A DNA stretch of 64,000 bases from Acidimicrobiaceae bacterium (lineage in GTDB: Bacteria > Actinomycetota > Acidimicrobiia > Acidimicrobiales > Poriferisodalaceae), in NCBI GenBank assembly GCA_905182565.1, contig CAJJCB010000026.1, positions 248,001 through 312,000 on the forward strand. The letters are read 5' to 3'. Both the position numbers and the translations under genes were made by a program. The notes under the pieces are model-generated. The model did no database searches. It saw nothing but the letters and a program-made list of their open reading frames with translations, and was not told the origin of the DNA. Shown here in pieces: positions 26,633 to 36,850 of the stretch (positions are counted from its first letter, which is position 1; each line of letters starts with the position of its first letter).

Positions 26633-28684
26633 AGGCTCCGATCCATTAAGACAATCGAGAATGAATGCGAATACAAAGGCCTCATCTCGCCAAGCGTTAT
26701 AACGCCCTGATGGTCCGCCGTGACCAGCACCCATCTCTGTCTTAAGCAATAAAATATTGGCAGATGTGTTTGCGGTTCGAAGTTTTGCAACCCATTTCGC
26801 TGGTTCCCAATATTGAACTCTCGGATCGTTTAATCCTGCTGTGATTAGCATGGGCGGGTAGTTCTGAGAAATTACGTTTTCGTATGGCGAGTAGGCACAC
26901 ATCCACTTAAATGCATCAAAATTATTGGGATCTCCCCATTCGTCGTATTCGGTTACGGTAAGTGGAATACTTGGGTCCAGCATTGTGTTGACGTTGTCCA
27001 CGAAAGGAACTTCAGCCACTATTCCAGCGAAAAGATCAGGTTCTTGGTTTGCGATCACTCCCATGAGAAGACCGCCAGCGCTTCCGCCTCGTGCGACAAT
27101 CTGGTCTGCTTTGGAAAAACTGCTATCTACAAGATGTCTGACGCAAACAGCGAAATCAGTAAATGTATTTTGTTTATTCGCAAGACGCCCGTCGTCATAC
27201 CAATCCCTGCCTAACTCACCGCCGCCGCGCACATGAGTCATAGCGAAAATTATTCCCCGGTCGAGTAGCGACAGTCTCGCCGATGAAAATGAGGCTGGCA
27301 TAACAGCTTCGTAAGAGCCATACCCATAGATGACCGTAGGTGCAGGTCCATTTACGCGGTCTGGGCGCCATACAAGACTAATGGGTATTCGCTTTCCATC
27401 CGCCGCATTAGCCCAAGTGCGTTCCGTTTGATAATTAGCCAGATGCACATCACCAGTGATGGGTTGTTGCTTTAGTAGCTCTCGTTGAAGAGTGTCTAGA
27501 TCAAGTTGATATGTGGAATTAGGAGTCACCATGGACGTGTAGCCATATCTAAATTGACGTGTCCGATATTCTGCGTTAGCGCCAGCAGCAGAGTCGTAGA
27601 CTGCTTCATCCATTTCTATTTCAAAACTGCGATCGCGTAAGTGATCGATTACCAGCAATACCGGAACTGCGTCTCGTCGTTGAGATACAACCGTAAAAGT
27701 TTCAAAAGTATCAATATCTTCGAGGCGAGTGCCCGGGTGATGCGAAATTATCTCAGTCCAGTTGTTTCGCCCAGGAGCGTCTACAGGGGCCTGCACTAGA
27801 CGAAAATCTGAAGCACCGTCGTTAGTAACTATCAAAAGGTAATCTTCTTGGTGATTAATACGGTATTCATGGCCATCTGATCTTGGCTCAACTATTCGAG
27901 GCATCGAATCTGGGTGATCGGCATCAATGAGCCAGTACTCAGAAGTATTTTTAGACTCAGACCCCACGACCACATATTTTTCGCTTCTAGTATTACCTAT
28001 ACCAACCCAGAATCTTTCATCATGTTCTTCGAAAACAATGGTGTCCTCATCTGGGGTAGAACCAACTTTGTGACGAATGACGGTGCTAGGGCGACTGGCT
28101 TCGTCGCTGCGCACAAGAAATAAAGTGTGTGCATCATTTGCCCAAACTAAACCATACGAAAGAGCTTTAAGACCTGCATCGACTATCTGCTTTGATTCCA
28201 GATCGATAACGACGAGCTCATACTCCTCATTGCCTAAAGTGTCAAAGGTATAAGCCAGCATTCGGTGATCATGACTAATTGCAAGATCTCCGAGAGCAAA
28301 ATAATCATTCCCATCAGCTAAAGCGTTTTCATCGAGCAGCACCTGTTCTTCTGTTGGTTTGCCCCTAGGCCATCGGACGTGAACAGGATAAGCATGGTCT
28401 TCTTTGGTACGAACCTGGTACTCCCAATCTCCCTTAGGAACGGGAACGGACTGGTCGGTCTCCAGTACCCGTGATTTTATCTCATCAAACAAAATGGTCC
28501 GCAGGTCTTCAAGCGGCGCAGTTATTTCTTCAGCGTATTTGTTTTCAGCTTCGAGATAGATCAGTGTGTCGGGGTCATCGCGATTCCTTAGCCAATACCA
28601 TGGATCTTCCTGGCTGATACCATGCACTGTTCTTACGTGTGGTTTGAGTGGAGCTATTGGTGCTGGGTTTTCCGGCGCTATCAC
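26621..28684 (-). CDS. Oligopeptidase B-type prolyl oligopeptidase (S9)
   Basis: Serine peptidase of about 687 residues with an N-terminal seven-bladed propeller and a C-terminal alpha/beta-hydrolase domain. The nucleophile is in ARGGSAGGLLMG, the aspartate in ITAGLNDPRVQYWEPAKW and the histidine in GAGHGGPSGRY. RTVHGISQEDPWYWLRNR is the S9A/oligopeptidase B N-terminus. GTG at 28684 is preferred over the TTG at 28741 because it fits the family start; neither has a strong ribosome-binding site. It cleaves short peptides, typically after basic residues in oligopeptidase B. Confidence 0.92.
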   Translation of the reverse strand: MIAPENPAPIAPLKPHVRTVHGISQEDPWYWLRNRDDPDTLIYLEAENKYAEEITAPLEDLRTILFDEIKSRVLETDQSVPVPKGDWEYQVRTKEDHAYPVHVRWPRGKPTEEQVLLDENALADGNDYFALGDLAISHDHRMLAYTFDTLGNEEYELVVIDLESKQIVDAGLKALSYGLVWANDAHTLFLVRSDEASRPSTVIRHKVGSTPDEDTIVFEEHDERFWVGIGNTRSEKYVVVGSESKNTSEYWLIDADHPDSMPRIVEPRSDGHEYRINHQEDYLLIVTNDGASDFRLVQAPVDAPGRNNWTEIISHHPGTRLEDIDTFETFTVVSQRRDAVPVLLVIDHLRDRSFEIEMDEAVYDSAAGANAEYRTRQFRYGYTSMVTPNSTYQLDLDTLQRELLKQQPITGDVHLANYQTERTWANAADGKRIPISLVWRPDRVNGPAPTVIYGYGSYEAVMPASFSSARLSLLDRGIIFAMTHVRGGGELGRDWYDDGRLANKQNTFTDFAVCVRHLVDSSFSKADQIVARGGSAGGLLMGVIANQEPDLFAGIVAEVPFVDNVNTMLDPSIPLTVTEYDEWGDPNNFDAFKWMCAYSPYENVISQNYPPMLITAGLNDPRVQYWEPAKWVAKLRTANTSANILLLKTEMGAGHGGPSGRYNAWRDEAFVFAFILDCLNGSEPSKS

Positions 28685-28767
28685 TCTGTAAACGCTACCT
28701 GTTGAGGCGCGAAGCCAGGCTAAGTTACAATAGTTGTCCAATATCGTTTATTGTTTAAGGTGTTCAA

Positions 28768-29286
28768 ATGCCCATTTATGCTCTTGGTGATCAAGAACCA
28801 GTGATACATCCTTCAGCCTTCGTTATGCCAGAAGCTGTGATTATTGGGAGAGTAACAATCGGCGCTGGTGCGACGATTTGGTCAGGGGCTGTGCTGAGAG
28901 CCGATGACAATGACATTGTCATCGGAGACGAAACGTCAGTGCAAGATAATGCTGTAATCCACGTAACGGCGCAGTTCCCGACGATAGTTGGAAAACGATG
29001 CACGATAGGACACCTAGCTCATCTCGAGGGTTGTCGTGTCGAAGATGAAGCTCTGATTGGAACTGGCTCTATTGTGCTTCATGACGCAGTTGTCGAAAGC
29101 CGAGCCCTTGTCGGAGCAGGAGCAGTTGTCCCTGGAAAAATGAGAGTTCCCGCAGGAACTATGGCGCTTGGTATGCCAGCAAAGATTCGTGAAGGGGTTG
29201 ATACCGCTCCGTTGATTCTTCATGGTATTTCTCATTACGTTGAACGAGGCGAGATCTTCCGGAAGCAATTACGCCGCGTCGGCTGA
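28768..29286 (+). CDS. Gamma-class carbonic anhydrase family protein
   Basis: Left-handed beta-helix protein of 172 residues built of hexapeptide repeats (IGRVTIGAGATIWSGAVLRA). The three candidate zinc histidines are present in NAVIHV and in GHLAHLEG, the latter giving two. This matches the YrdA/PaaY gamma-carbonic-anhydrase-like family; some members are active carbonic anhydrases and others acyl-CoA thioesterase accessories. Divergent from oligopeptidase B. Confidence 0.92.
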   Translation: MPIYALGDQEPVIHPSAFVMPEAVIIGRVTIGAGATIWSGAVLRADDNDIVIGDETSVQDNAVIHVTAQFPTIVGKRCTIGHLAHLEGCRVEDEALIGTGSIVLHDAVVESRALVGAGAVVPGKMRVPAGTMALGMPAKIREGVDTAPLILHGISHYVERGEIFRKQLRRVG

Positions 29287-29348
29287 AAATATTTAAAACA
29301 GTTAGCGCTCGGTGAGCAAGCACAGAGACAAAGGCCTAAGTTTGCGAC

Positions 29349-30239
29349 ATGGCATTGAAGCGAATTGATCTTGGAAAAATTGGAATCTGGACGAATATTT
29401 TAGATCAGGTTTCATCGGCAACTGCGATTGAGTACTGCCAGGAAGCGCAAGCTCTCGGCTATGGAACTGTGTGGATTCCCGAGGCAGTAGGTCGAGACCC
29501 GTTCGTTACGGCCTGTCGAATGTTGGGTGGCACTGAGTCGCTTGTCCTGGCTACGGGGATAGCAAATATCTATGCCCGAGACGCAATGACAATGGCGAGC
29601 ACCCTCCGCTCAATCGAAGAAGCGTTTCCTGGGCGTTTCCTTTTGGGGCTCGGAGTGAGTCACCATCATCTAGTGGAATGGGTGCGAAAGCATGATTACT
29701 CGAAGCCTTTAAGTTTTATGTCCTCCTATTTGGAGATGATGGGTAAAGCGAAATTTTTAGCGGTTGGTCCTGAAGAATTACCAGAAGTAGTCTTGGCGGC
29801 ACTAGGTCCAAAAATGTTACAACTAGCGGCCACTGAAACTGGTGGGGCCCACCCTTATTTCGTTCCACCGGAACATACTGCTATGGCCCGTCAAACCATG
29901 GGACCCGATGCTGCACTGTATCCCGAGCAAATGGTAGTCCTTGAAGAAGATCCGCAAGTTGCTCGTGCTATAGCCCGAAAGCATATGGAACGATATTGTG
30001 GGCTGCCGAACTACGCGAACAATCTTGTTCGTTTGGGTTTTGAAAGAGAAGAGATCGAAAACATGTCCGATAAAATTGTGGATGCAATAGTGGCGTGGGG
30101 CTCTCCGGAAACAATCAAGATGAGAGTTGATGAACACTTCAGCGCTGGAGCAGATCACGTGTGCATCCAAGTTCTAGCGGACACGCCTGACCAGGTGGTT
30201 GAAGGCTGGCAGACACTAGTACCCTATTTAGCCTCTTAG
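29349..30239 (+). CDS. LLM class F420-dependent oxidoreductase (TIGR03620-like)
   Basis: Third luciferase-like protein of the window, 296 residues. It has LGYGTVWIPEAVGRDPFVTA, LATGIANIYARDAMTMA, FLLGLGVSHHHLVEWVRKHD and ETGGAHPYFVPPEHTA, features of an actinobacterial F420-dependent subfamily. Substrate unknown. Five bases separate its stop from the next start, so it is probably in an operon with the following hypothetical gene. Confidence 0.9.
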   Translation: MALKRIDLGKIGIWTNILDQVSSATAIEYCQEAQALGYGTVWIPEAVGRDPFVTACRMLGGTESLVLATGIANIYARDAMTMASTLRSIEEAFPGRFLLGLGVSHHHLVEWVRKHDYSKPLSFMSSYLEMMGKAKFLAVGPEELPEVVLAALGPKMLQLAATETGGAHPYFVPPEHTAMARQTMGPDAALYPEQMVVLEEDPQVARAIARKHMERYCGLPNYANNLVRLGFEREEIENMSDKIVDAIVAWGSPETIKMRVDEHFSAGADHVCIQVLADTPDQVVEGWQTLVPYLAS

Positions 30240-30244
30240 TTTTT

Positions 30245-31264
30245 ATGGCATCTCGGCGGACAGAAGTAACTGAACTCGCAACCGCTGTTGGGATGTTGGG
30301 ATTTCTCTCTCCGATGCAAGCTCTGGAGAGAAAACCTAAAGCGTTAACAGAAGTAGAGGCATCGACCTGGGAGCGGTTTGTTGAGAGCGCTGATCAACCA
30401 CAATTCCGAATCGATTTTGCCGGTGCATATCGTAACGGCCAGGTTTTCATGGCCGCAGAAGATGGGCTACGGGGCCGCCCTCCGTTAATCATCGAATGGA
30501 AAGGTAGTCATCGAAGTCCCGGGCAAGACCAACTTCCAGTGGATCTTAGAGTTGATCACGTATACCTAGTATCTTGTAAATACGCATCGAAAATTCTATT
30601 GAATGCTTCTGCTTCAAGTCTTTTTGGTGCAAACACGGAAATTCGCGACTGGTATGACCACGTTGCGCCCAAAGAACACCAGGCGCTCTATGGCGTTGTG
30701 CGCAACGAACTCGGGTTAACGAGATTTTTGCCGCCATTTGTGGGAGATCTCGCTCGACACCACAGAGATGAATTAAAGAAGGGTCTTGCGAATCGTGACT
30801 GGAGCCAAGCATGCTCGGACGCTTATAGCCAACTGGTAGACGCAGTAGGGAGAGCCACAGCTGAAATTTGGAGACAATCGTTGCGGTCGAAGAGACAAAA
30901 AGAAGCCATGTTGTGGCGAATGTTGCGGATAGGGTCTGCGCCATATTTCGTTTTAGGGTCATCGCGCGATCGCTCTATCCGATTACGAGTAACTACTCCT
31001 TGGGATTGGCGCCGACGTTTCGAATTCAGAGATATAGAAATATGGGGTGGAGCGGCCGGACAACCAACGGTTCATTGGCGAGCAACGGTGAAAGATCATT
31101 TGTCATCTGCTGATTTAACAGTAGATGGTCACATAGAAATTCGTTGGAGCCACGGGAGGTTTGCTCAACCCCCGGAAGCCAAAGTTTACTTAGATACGCC
31201 TCATGGAGACGTACCCGGATATTTACATCTAAGCGGCACAACTTCAAAACAACTAACCTTGTAA
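30245..31264 (+). CDS. Hypothetical protein with possible PD-(D/E)xK nuclease-like core
   Basis: Protein of 339 residues with no family I can name firmly. Residues 73-86 read D-x10-E-x-K (AEDGLRGRPPLIIEWKG), followed by VDHVYLVSCKYASKILLNAS, the spacing of a PD-(D/E)xK metal-dependent nuclease core. The C-terminal half is rich in Trp and Arg. No methylase or partner gene is present, so restriction is not implied; it could also be a non-nuclease enzyme. It follows the LLM gene by five bases and precedes the SUF cluster by about 70 bp. Confidence 0.6.
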   Translation: MASRRTEVTELATAVGMLGFLSPMQALERKPKALTEVEASTWERFVESADQPQFRIDFAGAYRNGQVFMAAEDGLRGRPPLIIEWKGSHRSPGQDQLPVDLRVDHVYLVSCKYASKILLNASASSLFGANTEIRDWYDHVAPKEHQALYGVVRNELGLTRFLPPFVGDLARHHRDELKKGLANRDWSQACSDAYSQLVDAVGRATAEIWRQSLRSKRQKEAMLWRMLRIGSAPYFVLGSSRDRSIRLRVTTPWDWRRRFEFRDIEIWGGAAGQPTVHWRATVKDHLSSADLTVDGHIEIRWSHGRFAQPPEAKVYLDTPHGDVPGYLHLSGTTSKQLTL

Positions 31265-31338
31265 AGGTATAGAAGTCGTTCTGAGTGCTCAGTCCGACTA
31301 TTCTTCAGGTGAAGCCTACATCTAGCCAGGGAGTGTTT

Positions 31339-32748
31339 ATGAGTGACACTGACGCCAAAGTGGCCGTTGACCTCGGCAAATACAAGTTGGGCTGGAGCGA
31401 TGAAGAAGATTACGTCTACAAACCTCAGCGTGGGCTTAACGAGGACATCATTCGAGAAATGTCGGTGATGAAAAAAGAACCAGACTGGATGCTTAATTTC
31501 AGGCTTCGTTCTTACGACATATACAAGAAAAAGCCAATGCCTAATTGGGGCGGCGATACTTCAGAGATCTTTTTTGATGATATTTATTACTACATAAAGC
31601 CTACTGATCACCAAGTAGATGTCTGGGATGAACTTCCAGACTCGATTAAGGACACATACGAAAAACTTGGGATTCCGGAAGCTGAACGAAAGTACCTGGC
31701 AGGTGTTACTGCTCAATACGAGTCAGAAGTGGTTTACCACCGTAATCGTGAAGATCTTGAGGCTCAAGGCGTAATATTCACTGACATAGACACGGCTGTA
31801 AAAGAGCATCCAGAAGTCGTGCAAAAGTATTTCGCTTCAATTATTCCGCCCGGAGATAATAAATTTGCAGCTTTAAACTCGGCTGTGTGGTCTGGTGGTT
31901 CATTCATCTATGTGCCGCCTGGCGTTGAAGTAGAAATGCCTCTGCAGGCTTATTTCAGAATCAATACTGAAAACATGGGCCAGTTCGAACGTACCTTGAT
32001 TATCGCTGATGAAGGCTCATCAGTGCATTACATCGAAGGTTGTTCTGCCCCTGTATACAGCTCAGACTCTCTTCATTCTGCTGTAGTTGAACTTTGTGCT
32101 TTGCCTGGAGCTCGAATCACTTATACGACTATTCAGAATTGGTCCTCTAATGTGTTCAATCTAGTAACTAAGCGAGCTGCTGCTTACGAAGAAGCGCACG
32201 TTGAGTGGATCGACGGAAATATCGGTTCTCGTTTGACCATGAAATATCCTGCCGTCTACCTAATGGGCCCCAAAGCTTCTGGTGAAGTGTTATCAGTTGC
32301 CTATGCCGGAAGCGGCCAACACCAAGATGCTGGCGCTAAAATGGTGCACGCCGCTCCTGAAACTACCTCTAAAATTGTATCTAAATCCATATCAAAAGAT
32401 GGTGGGAGAACAACCTACAGAGGTTTAGTTCGCGTTGAAGAAGGAATGGAAAATTGCAAAAGTCATGTCCAATGTGACGCTTTGCTTTTGGATCAAGAAA
32501 GTCGTTCCGACACGTACCCGTATCAAGAAATCGGTTCAAGAAGCGCAGAGATAGGGCACGAGGCCACTGTGTCTCGAGTAGCTGATGACCAGTTATTCTA
32601 TCTAATGAGTAGAGGGCTGTCAGAAGAGCAAGCCATGGGGATGGTAGTTAACGGTTTTATAGAACCGGTAACGCGAACTCTGCCGATGGAATACGCCGTA
32701 GAGTGGAGTCGTCTTATCGAGCTTCAGATGGAAGGATCAGTCGGCTGA
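31339..32748 (+). CDS. sufB: Fe-S cluster assembly protein SufB
   Basis: Scaffold subunit of the SufBC2D complex, 469 residues. Conserved stretches include [43 protein letters not shown] and the C-terminal [20 protein letters not shown]. The ATG at 31339 follows an AGGGAG ribosome-binding site by five bases; the frame is open to 31285 but the extra residues do not fit. It opens the plus-strand SUF operon, but two aldolase-type genes and a small gene separate it from sufD. Confidence 0.96.
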   Translation: MSDTDAKVAVDLGKYKLGWSDEEDYVYKPQRGLNEDIIREMSVMKKEPDWMLNFRLRSYDIYKKKPMPNWGGDTSEIFFDDIYYYIKPTDHQVDVWDELPDSIKDTYEKLGIPEAERKYLAGVTAQYESEVVYHRNREDLEAQGVIFTDIDTAVKEHPEVVQKYFASIIPPGDNKFAALNSAVWSGGSFIYVPPGVEVEMPLQAYFRINTENMGQFERTLIIADEGSSVHYIEGCSAPVYSSDSLHSAVVELCALPGARITYTTIQNWSSNVFNLVTKRAAAYEEAHVEWIDGNIGSRLTMKYPAVYLMGPKASGEVLSVAYAGSGQHQDAGAKMVHAAPETTSKIVSKSISKDGGRTTYRGLVRVEEGMENCKSHVQCDALLLDQESRSDTYPYQEIGSRSAEIGHEATVSRVADDQLFYLMSRGLSEEQAMGMVVNGFIEPVTRTLPMEYAVEWSRLIELQMEGSVG

Positions 32749-32851
32749 TCTTTGTTGCTAAAGCTCTTTGGATAAAATCTATCTATCTGAGTTGGCGCAA
32801 ACGGGCTTCGGTCGCTACGGTCTTCTCGGTAAATGATTCCGGAGGTCCACA

Positions 32852-33901
32852 ATGCGCAGCCCTAAAGACTTTTTCGCCCCGCTAGCTTTAGGGGCACCTA
32901 ATCCTATTAGGGAAGTGCCGATCCGGCCCTCCAGGATGATTCATTTTTTTGATCCATCCAATGAGAAAATGAGAAGCAAGATCCCTGCCATCGCGCCGAG
33001 CGTCGATATATTGCTCGGAAATCTCGAAGATGCCGTAGCTGCCGACAATAAAGAAGCGGCTAGAAATGGATTGGTCGAGGTTGGGCGAGGCTGGGTAAAT
33101 GGTGAGACTCAATTGTGGACCAGAGTCAACAGCCTAGACTCTCCGTGGTTTATTGATGACGTGTTCACCTTGGTCAGCGAAATCGGGGAAAAATTAGATG
33201 TCATTATGGTACCGAAAGTAGAGGGCGCTGAAGATATTCACTACGTGGACCAGTTATTGGCGCAGCTTGAAGCGAAAGCTTCGTTAAGTCGGCCAATTCT
33301 TATTCATGCGATTCTTGAGACGGCGCGAGGAGTCGCAAACGTAGAAGAAATTTGCGGAGCTAGCCCCAGGATGCAAGGCCTTTCTCTGGGTCCTGCTGAT
33401 TTGGCGGCAGACAGAAGAATGAAAACAACACGCGTTGGCGGTGGGCACCCTGGTTACTTGGTTCGTCAAGACCCAGCGGAAGGTGTGGAAGATCGAGACC
33501 GCTTCACTTTTCAGCAAGACTTATGGCACTACACGATTTCGCGAATGGTGGATGCATGTGGTTCTTTCGGAATTCTGCCTTTCTACGGGCCTTTCGGTGA
33601 TATCGCAGATGTTTTGGCCTGCGAGGACCAGTTCAGGAATGCGTATTTGTTAGGTTGCGTCGGGGCTTGGAGTCTGCACCCAGTGCAAATAGATATAGCA
33701 AAGAAAGTTTTCAGTCCCGAGCCCAGCGAAGTGGAATGGGCGATGCATGTAATTTCTGAAATGGGCGACGGAACTGGGGCAGTGATGATTGATGGGAAAA
33801 TGCAAGATGACGCAACTGTAAAACAATGTCATGTGATCGTGAACCTTGCTCGTGAGCTTTCGGCGAAGGATCCTGAATTAGCTTCCAGTTACGGGTTTTA
33901 G
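32852..33901 (+). CDS. HpcH/HpaI aldolase/citrate lyase family protein (malyl-CoA lyase-like)
   Basis: TIM-barrel C-C lyase of 349 residues. [36 protein letters not shown] (the metal/CoA loop) and [14 protein letters not shown] match the L-malyl-CoA/beta-methylmalyl-CoA lyase branch, including the N-terminal extension. The reaction would be cleavage of malyl-CoA or an analogue to acetyl-CoA and glyoxylate or glyoxylate-like products. A GGAGG ribosome-binding site precedes the ATG. It is followed after 12 bp by a shorter paralogue. Confidence 0.88.
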   Translation: MRSPKDFFAPLALGAPNPIREVPIRPSRMIHFFDPSNEKMRSKIPAIAPSVDILLGNLEDAVAADNKEAARNGLVEVGRGWVNGETQLWTRVNSLDSPWFIDDVFTLVSEIGEKLDVIMVPKVEGAEDIHYVDQLLAQLEAKASLSRPILIHAILETARGVANVEEICGASPRMQGLSLGPADLAADRRMKTTRVGGGHPGYLVRQDPAEGVEDRDRFTFQQDLWHYTISRMVDACGSFGILPFYGPFGDIADVLACEDQFRNAYLLGCVGAWSLHPVQIDIAKKVFSPEPSEVEWAMHVISEMGDGTGAVMIDGKMQDDATVKQCHVIVNLARELSAKDPELASSYGF

Positions 33902-33913
33902 AAAGGTTTTTCG

Positions 33914-34780
33914 ATGGATTCTTCTTATAGGCCTCGACGTTCAGTTCTTTACATGCCGGCGGCGAATGCTCGTGCTTTAGAAAAAGCTAGAGGTATTAAA
34001 GCAGATGCTCTTATCTTTGATCTCGAAGATGCGGTTTCTCCCGATGCTAAAGACTTGGCACGTGACCAAGCGTGTGAAGCAGTCCGTTCAAAAAGTTATG
34101 GTAACCGTGAGGTCACTATCAGGTGTAACGGGCTGGATACCCCATGGGGTGAAGGTGATGTTCTAGCTGCTGCCGCAGCAGCACCTGATGCTGTCGTGAT
34201 ACCAAAGGTAAGAGACGCAAAGTATCTGGACGCTATCTCAAGTTTGCTAGACCAAGGTGGCGCTCCAAAAAGCACTCAGATTTGGGCGATGATAGAGACA
34301 CCAGCAGGTCTGTTAAACGTTAACGAAATAGCCCATCACGGACGGATGGCCGTGATGGTTATGGGAACTAATGACATGGCCAAAGAGCTAAGAGCCACAA
34401 TCTCGATTGATCGAGCTGCACTAGTACCGTATTTAGCGATGTGCTTACTTTCGGCTCGCGACGCTGGAATAGCTATCTTAGATGGCGTATATAACGACAT
34501 AAAAGATGAAGTCGGATTTGAATCAGTTAGCAAGCAAGGCGCCCAGATGGGTTTCGATGGCAAAACCCTGATACATCCGAGTCAAGTGGAGCGAGCTAAC
34601 CAGATTTTTGCACCGAGTGTCGATGAACTTGAATACCATACACGTGTCATTAAGGAGTTTGAAATGGCTCAGTCGGATGGGCGAGGGGTGTTGACAGTGG
34701 ATGGTAAAATGATTGAAAATTTGCATGTTGACGAAGCGAGGCGAGCGATCGCTATGGCCGAAGCCATTAACTCAATCTAA
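33914..34780 (+). CDS. HpcH/HpaI aldolase/citrate lyase family protein (CitE-like)
   Basis: Lyase of 288 residues from the CitE-like branch: RRSVLYMPAANARALEKARG, DALIFDLEDAVSPDAKDLAR, EVTIRCNGLDTPWGEGDV and FDGKTLIHPSQVERANQIF. It is a distinct paralogue of the preceding gene and shares the same operon. No CitD/CitF subunits are present, so it probably acts on free CoA thioesters. The role inside the SUF locus is unexplained. Confidence 0.88.
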   Translation: MDSSYRPRRSVLYMPAANARALEKARGIKADALIFDLEDAVSPDAKDLARDQACEAVRSKSYGNREVTIRCNGLDTPWGEGDVLAAAAAAPDAVVIPKVRDAKYLDAISSLLDQGGAPKSTQIWAMIETPAGLLNVNEIAHHGRMAVMVMGTNDMAKELRATISIDRAALVPYLAMCLLSARDAGIAILDGVYNDIKDEVGFESVSKQGAQMGFDGKTLIHPSQVERANQIFAPSVDELEYHTRVIKEFEMAQSDGRGVLTVDGKMIENLHVDEARRAIAMAEAINSI

Positions 34781-34830
34781 AGAGAGCCAGTCAGCGTATT
34801 TTTTGAGCTTATTGATGCCAGAATAGTTGT

Positions 34831-35211
34831 ATGCCGATGAGAACCAACTGCCGCCACTACGAAAGCCGGTCGTACTCCAATGGTGACACCGTAAGAAAAT
34901 GTGATTTGGATTTAGCTCCTGAAGCACCATGGCGTTGCCCTGATGATTGTCCGAAGTACACACCACGTCGTTTAGACGCAGGCTGGCAGCACGGTTCTTT
35001 GGGCGTTCAGAACTTTGCGAGCGAACCAGACAGCATTGGAACTGATGAATCGATTGGTGAATTGCTTGATGCCGCTGAAGAAATAGTAAACGCCATTGCT
35101 TCTGATGTTCTTGCTGAGGTTGAAGCAGAAAAGCATAAGAAGACCGGGCGATTGCCCAGGTTAAGCAAAAAAGCTCGGGCTAAAAACCGTAAGAAAAAAA
35201 AGAAGCGTTAG
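34831..35211 (+). CDS. Small cysteine-containing protein with basic tail
   Basis: Protein of 126 residues with no named family. The N-terminal 42 residues carry four cysteines in CRHYESRSY, VRKCDLDLAP and WRCPDDCPKY, which could bind zinc or an Fe-S cluster. The C-terminus ends in a run of lysine and arginine (KKARAKNRKKKKKR), suggestive of nucleic acid or membrane phosphate binding. It lies between the lyase genes and sufD, with clear coding character. Confidence 0.6.
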   Translation: MPMRTNCRHYESRSYSNGDTVRKCDLDLAPEAPWRCPDDCPKYTPRRLDAGWQHGSLGVQNFASEPDSIGTDESIGELLDAAEEIVNAIASDVLAEVEAEKHKKTGRLPRLSKKARAKNRKKKKKR

Positions 35212-35273
35212 TCGAGCGTTGCCTTAACCGCTTATAGGGTTTCCTGATTTGGGCTTAGGTAGAATCAAAGATT

Positions 35274-36542
35274 GTGACTAACACCGAGCTGACTCCGTTC
35301 AATCTAGTGGAGATTAATGTGGCGGATGAGTCAAATGCTTTTCACAAACTTCAATATGACGCGCTACAGCGAGCTAGAGCTCTTGAACTTCCTTCGTTTG
35401 AAGAGGAAGTTTGGAGGTATACCCAAATCAATGACTTAGATCTGAGAAAGTACAGTATCGGGGCTCCTGGCGGCGAGATACAAGGACGAGGACTGACAGC
35501 GGACGTAGTAGATGTAGCGGCTGTGTTAGAAGTAGTAAACGGCAAGATAGTTAGCTCTCAAGTTAATGACCCAAACGTCTCGATATGTACGGCGCTAGAC
35601 GATGAGAACGTTGCGACCGGTGTCGGTTCGGTAATGACCGAGGCGGTAGATATCTTTGCTGAATACAATCACGCGTTAAGCACCAGCCCACTGGTTATAC
35701 GTATAGCGCGGAACTCTGTAGTTGCAAAGCCAATCGTAATTCGTCATGCAACTAGCGAAAATGATTTTGCGTGGTTTCCCCGAGTCGTTGTGATCGCTGA
35801 GGAAAATTCAGAAGCAACGATTTTAGAACACCAAGTCAGCACCAATGTAGAGGCTCTAATATGTCCTGTTACAGAAATAACTGCAGGCCAATCAGCGAGA
35901 CTTAAATATTTGACAGTTCAGGAGCTCGGACCTCGCGTTTGGCAACTCGCAAGCCAGGTCTCAGATATAGGGCGCGATGCCCATGTTTCAGTTAGTCACG
36001 TCGCTTTCGGGGGTGGCTATGCCCGTGCCAGGATTGATACCCGAATGGTTGGTTCTGGGGCAACTGGAGATATAGGTGCAGTATATTTTGGGCGTAAAGA
36101 CACAACGCTCGACTTTCGAACATTTCAAAAACATGACGCACCGCATACAAACTCAAATCTTCTTTTCAAAGGGGCAGTTGATGACCGTAGTCGGGCGATA
36201 TATACGGGAATGATCCGGATAGAGCCTGATGCGAGTGACGTTGTGGCTTATCAGACTAATCGAAATTTAAAGCTATCTGACGAGGCTTGGGTTGAGTCGG
36301 TGCCGAACCTTGAGATAGAGAATAACGATGTGAAATGCAGCCATGCGTCGGCAGTGGGACCGGTAGATGCGGACCAGCGTTTCTACCTTGAAAGTCGCGG
36401 AGTGCCCTCGGAGGTCGCAGAGGCACTTGTCGTTCGCGGCTTCTTTGCTGAGGTTCTCGAAGACCTTCCGATACCATCTGTCGGAACAAAGACTTTAGAA
36501 CGAATTTCTGAGCTTCTTTCCCTCGAAGGTGTTTCCCTTTGA
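35274..36542 (+). CDS. sufD: Fe-S cluster assembly protein SufD
   Basis: Partner of SufB in the SufBC2D scaffold, 422 residues. WRYTQINDLDLRKY near the N-terminus, the beta-helical core and HTNSNLLFKGAVDDRSRAIY with RFYLESRGVPSEVAEALVVRGF mark the family. Start GTG at 35274. The stop codon overlaps the start of the Rieske gene (TTGA), indicating coupling. Confidence 0.95.
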   Translation: MTNTELTPFNLVEINVADESNAFHKLQYDALQRARALELPSFEEEVWRYTQINDLDLRKYSIGAPGGEIQGRGLTADVVDVAAVLEVVNGKIVSSQVNDPNVSICTALDDENVATGVGSVMTEAVDIFAEYNHALSTSPLVIRIARNSVVAKPIVIRHATSENDFAWFPRVVVIAEENSEATILEHQVSTNVEALICPVTEITAGQSARLKYLTVQELGPRVWQLASQVSDIGRDAHVSVSHVAFGGGYARARIDTRMVGSGATGDIGAVYFGRKDTTLDFRTFQKHDAPHTNSNLLFKGAVDDRSRAIYTGMIRIEPDASDVVAYQTNRNLKLSDEAWVESVPNLEIENNDVKCSHASAVGPVDADQRFYLESRGVPSEVAEALVVRGFFAEVLEDLPIPSVGTKTLERISELLSLEGVSL

Positions 36543-36850
36543 CTTCTCATATTCTGTGCGCCAGTGAAGAGTTGGGCGATGGGGAAGCCCGACGATTTGA
36601 TGTTGATGGCCATCGCATAGCCGTGGTACGAATCGGAGATTCATACCACGCTGTTGGCGACCGATGCAGTCATGCGAATTACAGTTTGGCTGAGGGCCAA
36701 GTATGGTCCGAGGATTGCGCTTTGGAATGTCCGAAACATTATTCGAAATTTAATTTACTAACGGGGGCGCCAGACACGTTCCCTGCTACTCAGCCTGTCC
36801 CGGTTTACGAAACTAAAATCGAAAGTGGTCAGCTAAAGGTCGTTATCTGA
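36539..36850 (+). CDS. Rieske [2Fe-2S] ferredoxin of the SUF operon
   Basis: Small Rieske protein of 103 residues. The cluster ligands are Cys43-x-His45 (DRCSHANY) and Cys64-x2-His67 (ECPKHYS), with 18 residues between, which is the bacterial non-heme oxygenase ferredoxin layout. A Rieske gene between sufD and sufC is usual in actinobacterial SUF operons. Start is TTG at 36539 overlapping the sufD stop; its own stop overlaps the sufC start by one base. Confidence 0.93.
   Translation: MTSHILCASEELGDGEARRFDVDGHRIAVVRIGDSYHAVGDRCSHANYSLAEGQVWSEDCALECPKHYSKFNLLTGAPDTFPATQPVPVYETKIESGQLKVVI

Noticed and set aside
30245-31264. Restriction-modification system
   Set aside because: There is no methyltransferase or specificity gene near the nuclease-like ORF.
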